In this document: positions 1-10,375 of the stretch, piece by piece
Layout: every line of letters starts with the position of its first letter
How positions within the stretch are numbered: position 1 is the first letter of the stretch
Assembly (NCBI GenBank): GCA_013180625.2
Contig: SNVD02000339.1
Coordinates: 1-64,000, forward strand
Length of the DNA: 64,000 nucleotides
Direction: 5' to 3'
Source of the DNA: Boswellia sacra
Lineage: Eukaryota > Streptophyta > Magnoliopsida > Sapindales > Burseraceae
Translations under genes and position numbers: made by a program
Notes under the pieces: model-generated
What the model saw: only the letters and a program-made list of their open reading frames with translations
Databases searched by the model: none
What the model was told of the DNA's origin: nothing

Positions 1-519
1 TCAAGAACTGTAGATTTTTTATCCTCTCTTTGTAATATAGATCTAGAGAGTTGAGGACATTGTCTGAAACAGGACTGTGAGTACAGTAGAGCAATGGCGT
101 TCTATAGATTTCCGCTAATCTTTTTCTTGCATGCAAACATCCTTCTCAACACGTATGGATATTATCACTCATATGATCGCGGATAATTAGCTCAACAAAT
201 GGTTCTCGTGTTCTTCCCCATATGTCTCTTAGCTGAAAAATAATTATCATCTTGTGGACAATGTGAAATCCACCTTTGAGCATCAATGTCAAGATATCTT
301 CAAAAATTAGAGAGAACATTCGATCAAACCATAGATTAGGATTATACCTTCTGCTCTTGTGAATGATGACAGGATCAAATACCATAGCTATTGGATATAA
401 GTTGAATAATAACCAATAGGAATAGTATCCAAGAAAAGAAGCTTCAGGTATAACAGAATGACCCTAATTTGTGTCTTCATCATGGACAGCATGAAAATTT
501 GGAGAGATCTGGTAGACCG
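1..519. repeat. Left arm of long imperfect inverted repeat
   Basis: The reverse complement of this stretch matches about 787-1245 over nearly its whole length; for example the start of the window pairs with bases around 1203-1245, and 491-519 pairs with 787-815. The loop is about 267 bp. This arm carries about 50 bp (around 400-455) missing from the right arm. It may continue left of the window, because the right-hand coding sequence runs on past 1245. Seen directly by comparing strands; percent identity was not computed. Confidence 0.85.
146..385 (-). pseudogene. Unidentified coding relic, left-arm copy
   Basis: An open stretch of 79 codons on the minus strand, ending at a stop just after a cysteine-containing segment. 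It is clearly homologous to the plus-strand reading frame beginning at 1003 in the other arm: both share the run IIIFQLRDIW and then TREPFVE. The arms differ by amino-acid substitutions and stops, so neither is a complete gene. I do not recognise the family. The placement next to a tRNA-Met primer-site-like sequence (1887) suggests a retroelement or endogenous pararetrovirus, but that is inference only. Confidence 0.45.
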
Positions 520-786
520 TCTCATGTCTGTGTATAAGTCCTCTAAAGTATCAGTCCAGTACATTTCCTCTAGTTCTTCAGAAACCTATCTTCCTATTCT
601 TTCTGCATCAGATGTATAAAGATATTGAAGATTAGGTGTTCTATGCACGTGACTATCTAGAAACATTAATCAAAACTTACGGAAGAACGTGAGATCTCTT
701 AGATCAATGCATGATACGCCCCAGCGCCGAAGGAAGAAAGTTTCAATTACTTTCTCCTTCACCAAATTCAGATCAAGTTTTTGAGA

Positions 787-1245
787 TGGTCTACCAGATC
801 TCTCCAAATTTTCATGTTGTCCATAATGAAGACACAAATTGGGGTCATTCTGTTATATCTAATAGCTATGGTATTTGATCCTGTCATCATTCACAGGAGC
901 AGAAAGTATAATCCTAATCGATGGTTTGATCGAATGTTCTCTCCAATTTTTTAAGATCTCTTGACACTAGCGCTCAAAGGTGGATTTCAAATTGTTTAAA
1001 AGATGATAATTATTTTTCAGTTAAGAGACATATGGGAAAGAACACGAGAACCATTTGTTGAGCCAATTATCAACGATCATATGAGTGATAATATTCATAC
1101 GTGTTGGGAAGGATGTTTGCATGCAAGAAAAAGATTAGCGGAAATCTATAGAATGCCATTGCTCTACTGTACTCATAGTCCTGTTTCAGACAATGTCCTC
1201 AACTCTGCAGGCCTATATTACAAAGAGAGGATAAAAAATCTACAG
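787..1245. repeat. Right arm of long imperfect inverted repeat
   Basis: Partner of the arm at 1-519. It has a deletion of roughly 50 bp near 860 relative to the left arm, and scattered substitutions. A transcript across 1-1245 could fold into a long hairpin. Whether it is transcribed is not visible. Confidence 0.85.
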
Positions 1246-1506
1246 CTCTCGAATGACAGCTCAGATGTGATTCAATTCAAGAATATTGGTATGATTACCA
1301 TGAATGGCTTTGCAGACAAGGAAGAGCTAATGAGATTCAAAATCCTTCACCACCATGGGAAGATCTTGAAGAAGAATGGGAAGATTGGCAACAGCCACAA
1401 ATGCCTAATGAACCATTTGATCTACAGGTTTCAAACATTAATCAGGTTCCATGGCAAGATGATTTCTTCTTTGACTCAGATGAAGAATGAAGTGGAAGAA
1501 AAGTAG
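1003..1506 (+). pseudogene. Unidentified coding relic, right-arm copy
   Basis: An open frame of 167 codons. The first part (to about codon 80) is homologous to the minus-strand frame at 146-385. The upstream part of the same frame has stops at about 955-970, although the opposite arm shows that coding similarity continues there. After about 1340 a different frame reads an acidic, Trp/Glu/Asp-rich tail ending at 1488-1490, which suggests a frameshift within the last third. The family is not recognised. It could be the 3' gene of an integrated reverse-transcribing element, since an intergenic stretch with a primer-site-like sequence follows, or a host gene fragment. No complete protein can be inferred. 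Confidence 0.4.
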
Positions 1507-2951
1507 ACCTATCAGCGGAAGTATTGGTGAAGAGACATGATGTGATATGATATGATATAAAGTAAAAGTAATAATGCATGAAATAAGTCATGCTAGTGAG
1601 GTGTGCAATGTAATGATGTAATATTGTCCTTATGTGATGAGTCATGTAGTGAGGTGTTCAGTGTAATAATATTAGAGATAAAGTATGAGTTGTAAAGTAG
1701 TGTGATGTAACATAAAATGTAGTGAGTCATGTAATATCGTTTAAAGGAGATTTCTTAGAGATAAGGAAGCATCCTAACATAGTATCCTGACTTTGCTTAT
1801 ACAAAGGATACCATGGCTTTGTATTAGGTAGAGTTGGAAGAATCGGATTAGAGTCCATCCTTTGTGTAAACACTAATCAATATTAATGGTATCATAGCCT
1901 AAGCCACACAAATATGGCAATTGATGTTGAGACGGCAAAGAAGTACACAGCTTCTACGTTTAATGTAATGTAATAACGAGACCAATATGATTTACCAAGA
2001 AACATTGTTACGTTACATTGAGAGACGGATAACAGTAATATCATATCTAGAATAATTATGGGTAATTACCATAGCTTTAAATTAGTTTATCTATTTCATT
2101 TTAATTTTAATGAGAATAATATCATACCTAGAATAATTAGTTTACTAGCATAACAAATGCGCCGTTATTTTTAACCCGGTAGTTTGGTAAACTATCACTG
2201 ACTTCCGTTAACCATGTCCGTTAGCTACTACTGGACTAAATAAAATATTAAAAAACCCCTATAACCCTCGCTGATTCTAGTGAATATGGAGATTAGAGAT
2301 AATAAATTGACACAACTATCAAGAAGAAATAAATCAATAAAACAAAATAAAAATAATTTAAAAAAGAATTGCAGATGTACAGGGAAGTGGTGGCACGTTA
2401 CCGTTCAGGCGGAAAAGAAGGTTGGTCGTCACCGACAGTCCCATTCTAGTCACCGGCGACCAATCTATACAATCATACAACTTCAGTATCCGACAACAGA
2501 GTAAATCTACCACAATCCTTCAAAGCCGCCGCCGCCGCCGCCACGCCTCTAGTTCCACCTCCATTAACGGCGGCAACTGTTGGCGCATAAACACCAGCAA
2601 ATGACTCGTCTGCTCTGATACCGATCAAACCTTACAAAATACAACACAACCTTACAGAAGAGGGAAGAGAGGCTGAGGAGGTGGAAGAGAGATTCGACGA
2701 GAGAATCGCCGTGAAGACCAACGAGAAACTGAGAGCCACTGGGGAAAATTATCAAGAAACGCCCCTACAATCCACCGCTTGATTGGACTTAACGGGTGTT
2801 AAATCCACTAACGTCCATTAGTGGTATTTTATGAAACACTAACCTAACGGCTTTATGATGCCTAACGGGCGTTGACAGGCAGGGGTGGTTTTGTAATTCT
2901 GAGATACCTGGGGGAGGCGAATGATTTTACACCTCCTTACAAAACCCGAGC
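1507..2951. other. Intergenic DNA upstream of DPH2
   Basis: No gene is recognised. It holds short degenerate GTGATGTAAT-like repeats (1540-1740), a CCG/CGC run near 2526-2545, and at about 2610-2625 a minus-strand sequence resembling a tRNA-Met primer site (TGCTCTGATACC). The latter hints at a decayed retroelement end, but LTRs could not be paired. Confidence 0.5.
1887..1902 (+). other. Possible degenerate tRNA-Met primer-binding site
   Basis: The bases TGGTATCATAGCC differ at one position from the TGGTATCAGAGCC core found at the primer sites of other retroelements in this window (47673, 56084, and 20303 on the minus strand). It lies about 400 bp after the unidentified relic. No flanking LTR pair was found, so this may be chance. 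Confidence 0.2.
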
Positions 2952-2958
2952 TATATAA
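2952..2958 (+). promoter_or_regulatory. TATA box of DPH2
   Basis: TATATAA lies 119 bp upstream of the DPH2 start codon, after a relatively GC-rich stretch. The spacing predicts transcription starting around 2985 with a 5' UTR of about 90 nt. No ATG occurs between that point and 3077. Confidence 0.6.
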
Positions 2959-3076
2959 GCGCCAACCTTTCTAAAGCCTCTCTGCTTTTCTCCTTCGAAG
3001 TGTTGGTGTTTGCTTTCGTGGCTTAACAACCAAGAGTCGGTTAGAGATTGCAGAGAGATTGTTGTAATCATTGGAC

Positions 3077-6000
3077 ATGGAGTTGGAAGAAAATTACGAA
3101 ATTGCCAGCACCGCCTATTTCATTCACAGTAGAAACTTCACCCGAGTCGCTTTGCAGGTAACCTATATTATTTATTTATTATTATTTTATTACTAAACTC
3201 AATCTAAACCTCTTGTCTGTAGTTTTGAAAATATTAAAATTTTCCAAATAAAATGAGGAAATTTTCTCAAAATTGAGCCAGTTGTAATTTTTTTTAACAT
3301 TTTGTGATTTAAATTTCTCGGCAACCAAACAGAGAAATTTCATGTTTGTTGCTTTATAAAATGTAAATTTCTATATTCATTGAGTAAGTTTGTGGTTGGG
3401 TTTGTTTAGTGTTAGATGTTGTATGGAAACATTTTTATCTTCATGTTCTGTTTGGTTGCCTGGAAAGTCAAGATAAAGAAAGACAGGAAAATAAAATGAA
3501 AACGAAAGATATTTATTTACTATAATTTACACAGCTAAGTAACTTTCATCAGATTTATTTTTCGTTTATTTCAACTTACGAAGTCAAATAAATTTTTAGT
3601 ACTCTTAATGGACGGTAAATATCATAGAAGTTGATATCTTAACTACCTAATTTATAAAGTTATACTTTTTACATAATTTTGACATAAAGGTATAATCTTT
3701 ATAGAATTTTTTTTATATTGCCTATTTTATGACCTTTTAAACCTTTTTTTTTCCCATATTTATAGTTCCCAGATCATTTGTTGAAGGATGCAAAGAGAGT
3801 GGTCCATGCCCTTAGGGCCAAACTCGGGTCTCTCAGAGAGTCTGGTCAAGAACAAATTGGTGATAATAAAGATGTTGGATTGTATATAATGGCAGACACA
3901 ACTTACGGTAGTTGTTGTGTTGATGAGGTTGGAGCATCTCACATTAACGCTGATTGTGTGATACATTACGGACATACGTGTCTTAGCCCGTGAGTATTCC
4001 TATAGTAGTTTATCAAGTATTGTGTTACTGCTCTGAAGCTGTTTCTGGGATTTATTTATGTTACCATGAATGAAATGATAAGTTGTAGAATATATTCTGT
4101 CAAATTGTTTCCTAGGCTTATCATTTTATTTCGGGTTGCCTTTTAAAGTTTTTATTTTGTTAATTTTCGTGAGATAGAAAAAAGATGTTGAAGTAGGGAG
4201 TTGTTTGGTGGAGAGTGGAAGGGTATTGGGACAAGTTAATGGAAATATTTAAAATATCATATCACTTTAGGAAGCTCATTAGTAATTCTATAACTTTTTT
4301 TTAGTTACAGTTAGCTATATGTTGTTTATTGTTTGGCTTTTCCGGTCTTAATCCACTATTGTTGGAGAATTTGAATATAGATTTTTTTTTATTAGCCAAC
4401 TTGTGGTCTTTTCTTATGCTGTTGAGCTTGGAGTTTGTGAATGCAACAGTTAATTTTTAGTGTTTCAATTTTACTTCATATGTTTTCTTTAATTGTCATG
4501 TAATTTGTTCGCAGGACCTCAACACTTCCTGCATTCTTTGTTTTTGGCAAGGCTTCTATCAATGTTTCCAACTGCGTTGAGAACTTGTTAAAGCTTGCTT
4601 TGACAAGTGGCAAGCCTATCTTGGTATAATCTTTTAATCTAGAATTCTGGTCATCTCACTTTTGCATTAATTTACCTTTAAGTTGCAATAAGCAGATGTT
4701 CAGGAATGAAAATCCAATGTATTTCATTTGGTTCTGCTGCTTCACCCCTCTCCCTCAATGCCAAGAGAAACTTTTTCCTATATGATCTAAGATTTAAGTA
4801 TTTCCACAACAAGCTATCACATCCTTCTGCTATATTGGTTATTGGTCTGTTTTTCTTTTTAAGTGCAGGTCCTTTATGGGCTGGAGTATGCACATGCAAT
4901 ACCACATATTAAAGAAGCACAGAAAGAAGCATCAAGCTCCAATGTGTCTGGATCTAAGTTAGAAATCAATTTTGTTAATGTTATGTGTTCAGCTATAAAT
5001 CCATCTGAAGATCATAAAAGTATAGATGAACCCGCTGGTCACTGTATTGCTGGTGAGATTTCTGGTGCAGTGGCTGGTACTAGATATGCAATTGGAGGCT
5101 TGATGTGGAGTATTCCTGAGGGACACAAAATGGAGGACTACTTGCTTTTCTGGGTTGGTTCTGACAATTCAGCTTTTGCGAATGTTGTATTGACATTTAA
5201 CAGCTGTGAAACAGGTAGATAATTGCTCCACCTGTTGAAATCTATTGCCAAATTTTTCTTGGATATGTGGGTCTGTACATATGAACTTCCAGATGCCTTT
5301 TTGGCTTGTGGATCTAACCAAGTCAGTTTTCTGAGTTGTGCAGGGAGAATATAGATGTTGATCTAATTTTTTCCCCCACTTGGTTTATTGTTCTGAATCT
5401 TTCTAGTTATAAAAAGAAAGCAGTTACTCCAAATTAATTAAATTTTAGCTGATAAACATCCCTGTGTCCTAATGTTTAGCTCAGCTAATTAGCTATTTGA
5501 TTGATTGCTTTGCATGCGATTAAGCTCAAAATTTAATTTTTCCCTCAATCGTAGCGATCAGATGTTAACCCTGATGTGATTATTTGATTTCCTGACAATA
5601 TTTTTGCTCAAAGCAGACACCTCTGGTTCTTTTTGTCTATGAGCTTGTCGTTTAGATTCTGCTTGGACATGAATAATGTATTATAGTCTTCTCTGTCACG
5701 TTAATCGCTTTGATAACTTTCTTGGTTATTAGAGAGGATTCTAGCTGTAGCAGAGGCAAGTGAAAAATTTCTTAGTCTTTAGATCAAAATTCTTTGGCCG
5801 AGGACAAAAATGATAGTAAGAATCCAGTTTTCAAGTGTATTTATTTTTCCATGGATATTCATGAGTGGCAATAGGAAACGGAGAATAATGTGTTATGGTT
5901 GCTTTTGATTCATGTAAATCTTTTTTCTGCCCTCATAGTAGAATTGTTTGTTTGGTGAAGCAGTAATTAAAATCTAAATTACCATTACTTTGATATGCTT

Positions 6001-7335
6001 TTTCTACTGTATTTAGTTTTCTTCCTATATGTATAAGTATGAAAGTAGTTGTATTCTTATCTTTCATTGATATTGTTTTAATGTTGGTAATGTTGGTTTT
6101 AGTTAGATATGATGCAATAGAAGAGCGCATGGTAACGGATGTATCTCAACAATTAAGAATTCTTAAGCGTAGGTAGTACTCGCAAATTTCGCCTTCCCTC
6201 AGTCCTTTTTCATGTTATTTCCTTAGAATAAATAGATATATACTACATACCTATGTGCATTATCTGTGTTGCGTTATTTTGTGATTCACTGTGTGATTAA
6301 ATTTTCTTTCAGATATTACCTGGTGGAAAAAGCAAAAGATGCTAATATTATCGGAGTTTTGGTTGGAACTCTTGGTGTAGGTATGCTTAACCGTGTACGA
6401 TTAAGTCTATTTTAGGTGGCTTACAATTTTGTCAAATTTAAACCATGAGCTTCTAAATTTATGTTGTGGAAAGCTGTTTAGCTGTAAACATGTGCAGTAG
6501 TACTTGGTACTTGGGTGAAGTTTATTGTTAATTTTCAATCTTGCGTTTTGGTCTTTTGCTTTTCTACTGATTCTCTAAATTAGCTGACAACAGAAACATG
6601 AAAAATTGGTTTTACCCAATAATGCTGGCGAATGAAAATAACACAGCAGGAGTCACCAATTTGAGTTTTCTGTATATTTTAAAGAAGTAACACAAACTTG
6701 ACAATGCAACACCTGTTGATGTTAAAATTGGAATTTGTGTGTATATTTTTGTATGTTTCTTACTTTCACTTTCTTCATCATTTTAGAATCCATTTGTTTT
6801 GAGGTTTAGGGATAGTTGCAACATTGATTATGTTTCAAAGAGGTCTCAAACAAATTTTGCATTTATGCAGCTGGTTATCTTCATATGATTCATCAGATGA
6901 AAGATTTGATCACAAAAGCAGGAAAAAAGGCCTACACTCTTGTTATGGGAAGACCAAATCCTGCCAAACTTGCGAACTTTCCGGAGGTAAGTTTCAATAG
7001 ATTCCTGTAGGATGTCTGTGTTGTTGTGAAGTTATATTGAAGTTAGTAATGAAATTAATTAGAGTTTATCATATGTGGCAGTGTGATGTTTTTATTAATG
7101 TTTCTTGTGCCCAAACTGCTCTTTTGGATAGCAAAGAGTTCTTTGCTCCAATTATAACCCCATTCGAAGCCATGCTAGCCTTCAGCAGGTAGGCATAAGA
7201 TTTGCTTGCCTGTTGTACTTTAAATTCTAGATATTAATTTAATTTCAATTTTTCATTTTTAATTAACTGTCTTTAGCATCTTTTTTTTCCCCATAATCTG
7301 TTCGCGTTGAAGCCTCTCCTCTTTGTTTTTTTGTG

Positions 7336-7383
<48 letters not shown>

Positions 7384-8848
7384 CGCATTCAAAATGACTG
7401 CGGATACTGTCAAATTCATCTTCTCTGTTTGATGTATCTATCTTCAATTCCTTGAATGGATCATCTGTTTGTGTTTACGGATTCAACTAAGGATTCTTGA
7501 ATTCTTGCAGTTGAATCCTTGAATGCTCAACGTTTGAATTTCTGTTTGTGATTTCTTTTTTCTTTTTTCTTTTTTCTCTCTCTAGAGGAAGTCAGTGGAC
7601 AGGAGCATATGTGATGGAATTTCGGGATCTGATTGTTTCTTCACCAGTTGAAGCAATAAATCGGGCAGATGAAGCAAGGTTTTCCTTCCTTAAAGGTGGA
7701 TATATGGAAGATTTTGATCAGCAAGGTATATCTCTCACTTGTTTAATGCTTTGAGGTGGAGATGGCATTTCTCTGGAGTTTTAAAGTTTTGGATGAGGAT
7801 TTTATATTATTTTTAAGAATTTGTGAATAGCATTGTTTTAGAAAAAGATTATGATCACCCTTTTCTTAGTATGTAATATCCTGTAACAGGTGTTTTAGTG
7901 TGATTCACAAAAATGGTATTATAAAACAAATGCAACAGTGAAAAAAATCCCTCATGTTCATCATATGAACTACTTTGAGGAGTATTTTTGATGGACTGGA
8001 GTCTAAGCTGCAAATTGGGCCAGACCTTGCTTAAATGCAGAGGCTGGCTCATTTGATATTTGTATGATTTCTTTATATATGTTATACATTAATAATCTAT
8101 TTCCGCAAGGGAATCCTAGCTGCAGAAACAACTGTTTTGACTGGCATATGTGATTTTTTGACAAATGAACTAACAATGTCCGAAAATATAAGCATGCACC
8201 TTGAAATTTATAGTTAGTCTAGATTCAATGCTGTGACTATGTTTAAAATCATATTGCAATTCATTTATACATGTTTAAAAACGTATTACAATTCGTTTAC
8301 ACTGAGTACATTTTGTGACTCACCAACTGTGGATGTTCATGTTAACAGAGAAAATATACAGCTTGATTGTTTTGAATTTGTTTATGATCTTTTTTTTTTC
8401 CCCCTAAAATAATATGTTTGTGGTTGTTTGGCAACGTCTTGTATTTATGTTTTGCATGCTTTATATTTGTATGAAAGAACAATGAGTTCTATAAAGCAAA
8501 ACAATTGACTTCAGTGCAATACTTGGTTTCTGAGTTCGCTGAACAATTTAGTAGACATGTAAGAAACTGCAATAACTTTGTATTGTTTCAGAGACAGTTG
8601 ATGGGGACCAAGATAAAGAAGGAGCTCTTGCTTTAGCAAATGCAACAGAGAAGGCTTTGCGATTGCGTGATGGAAATCTTAATCCTGTCATCAAGGGAAC
8701 AGCTAGATCTGGAGCAGAGTTTTTCTTAGGTCGAACTTATCAAGGTCTTGAAATTCAGGGTGATGGTTCTTCACCAGGGCCTTACATAAAAGGGAGAAGT
8801 GGGAAGGCATCAGGGTATGAGGATGAGAAAAGCAATCCAGAAAGTTAG
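3077..8848 (+). CDS. DPH2: Diphthamide biosynthesis protein 2 (DPH2), 10 exons
   Basis: Subunit of the cytosolic DPH1-DPH2 iron-sulfur enzyme, which moves the 3-amino-3-carboxypropyl group of S-adenosylmethionine onto a histidine of elongation factor 2, the first step of diphthamide synthesis. Exons by GT-AG sites and continuous frame: 3077-3157, 3766-3989, 4515-4623, 4869-5214, 6103-6172, 6313-6380, 6871-6986, 7082-7188, 7586-7725, 8592-8848; these total 1518 nt, or 505 codons plus stop, close to known plant DPH2 lengths. Family marks: [10 protein letters not shown] with Cys77-Cys78, [22 protein letters not shown], and NVSCAQT with Cys347, the likely cluster ligands. The exon 5 acceptor at 6102 was chosen because the nearby AG at 6107 gives a stop. 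The ATG at 3077 is the first after the TATA box. No lesion was seen. Downstream pseudogene copies lack exons 1-2, so this is the only complete copy here. Confidence 0.95.
7332..7381. repeat. (GT)n microsatellite in DPH2 intron 8
   Basis: About 50 bp of nearly pure GT dinucleotides with one interruption, inside the intron between exons 8 and 9. On the reverse strand it reads as alternating Thr/His codons, which is a low-complexity artefact. Confidence 0.95.
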
Positions 8849-10375
8849 AAATTTAACTTGCTAAATTGATGGAAGGGAAAAATATCAGATGGGCATCCAA
8901 GGATTCTAGGAACGTTTTTCTATCCATTTGTTAGATTGGCCAGACAGGAAACCACATAGTTTTGAGACTTGCATGCGCAGGTTGATTCATATGACCAGAA
9001 GGATGGACGAATTCAACTTGGTCCACTCGTAGTCTCTCACCGGTATTGTTTAAGATTCTAAGGCCTTCTCTGAAGACTCGTACTCTGCGGTTCACACATA
9101 TTCATTCGAAGGCGATGTGCATCTCTTGACGGCCTCGGAAGTAAGCTTGTGTCCTATTTGATTGATATTTGATACTAGGAATGATATACATTGGAATTTC
9201 AATTTTGTATGGGATTTTCTCTCTACTATATTATACGTACTGGAATGTATCAGCTAAACTAGTAGTCATGAATATGGAATCTGATGTTAATTAGCAATTT
9301 TATAACAAAATGTTGAAAATCAATTTCAATTCGAGTATTTCTGTGTCATTATTCTTTGATCTCGACATTACGAAAAGTGCCAAAATTTGTTTCTGGGAGA
9401 TATGTTTTAAATTTCTATAGCTCATTATTTTGAGAAGAGTAAATGTCACGGAAGAAATGGTAAGGGAGAAAATGAAAGAGAATATTTCTGAAATAGCAGA
9501 AACTTAAATATTTGGGTTGTTGTTGGAACTTAAAATTGGTGTCAAATAGAGGTTATGCTGTGTTGACGTTGTCACCTTTGGTTGTGTGTTCAAGTATTTA
9601 AAGGAAAAGTGTGGAATTTTACAGAATAATCAATGCTTTTGGTTACGTTTTCTATAATTCATTAAAAATTATCCAAAAATCAATTTTCTGGATTCGGAGC
9701 TGCTACTACTACAAGACCACGAAAAGACAGCTGAGATACAGAGACTAGTCTCAGTGGATGAAACGAATTAAAAATTTTGTATGATCTTCGTGACCGAGGG
9801 AGGGAAAATAATTAAAAGTAAGAGCGATTTCCTGGTATGTTCTCTTCGATTCGCCGTGTAGTTGCCTTGGCGGAGAGCGTGTGAATTGAAGAGTTGACCA
9901 AATTGCTTTAGTTATCGGCTTTGACACAAAAATCCTCCACCTTCCCATCAAAAATAAACCAAGCTTCTCAGAAGTAATCACTCAACTGAGCTCATATCAA
10001 AGGTCATCGGTCGGGGTGCTGGAAATTCCTTAAAACTGTAAGCTCTCTCACAGTTATGAATTTCTTAAGATGCCGTTGACTCTTGCATCTGTGTAGTTTG
10101 TTTGAGAGTAAAATGTTTGTTATTTATTTAAATCAGAATAGAACCATAAATTTATAGTTTCCAAACATGATGAGAGAATTAAGCATATACATATTTATCA
10201 AGATTAATTTCATAAATAGATCGCAGTATAAGATCCGGGGTTGCCAGCAGTTTGGCTGCTAAAGAATAACTTTTCACTCTGATTGATGATTGAATTCACT
10301 TTCTTTTCAATTTCCTAGGATCTTGCATAGGAAGAAAGTGCTTTCCCAGGGGAAGTTGAATATTCAATTGCTCCA
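8849..10375. other. DPH2 3' flank and TNL upstream region
   Basis: No further gene is recognised. Much of it is repeated in unit B: 8975-9265 resembles 32630-32906, 9266-9500 resembles 37906-38130, and about 9820-10060 resembles 38390-38620. The last block precedes the TIR exon in both units and may hold the TNL promoter or 5' UTR. No TATA box could be assigned with confidence. Confidence 0.6.

Noticed and set aside
7259..7447. Minus-strand frame with a Thr-His run
   Set aside because: Produced by the GT microsatellite within a DPH2 intron.
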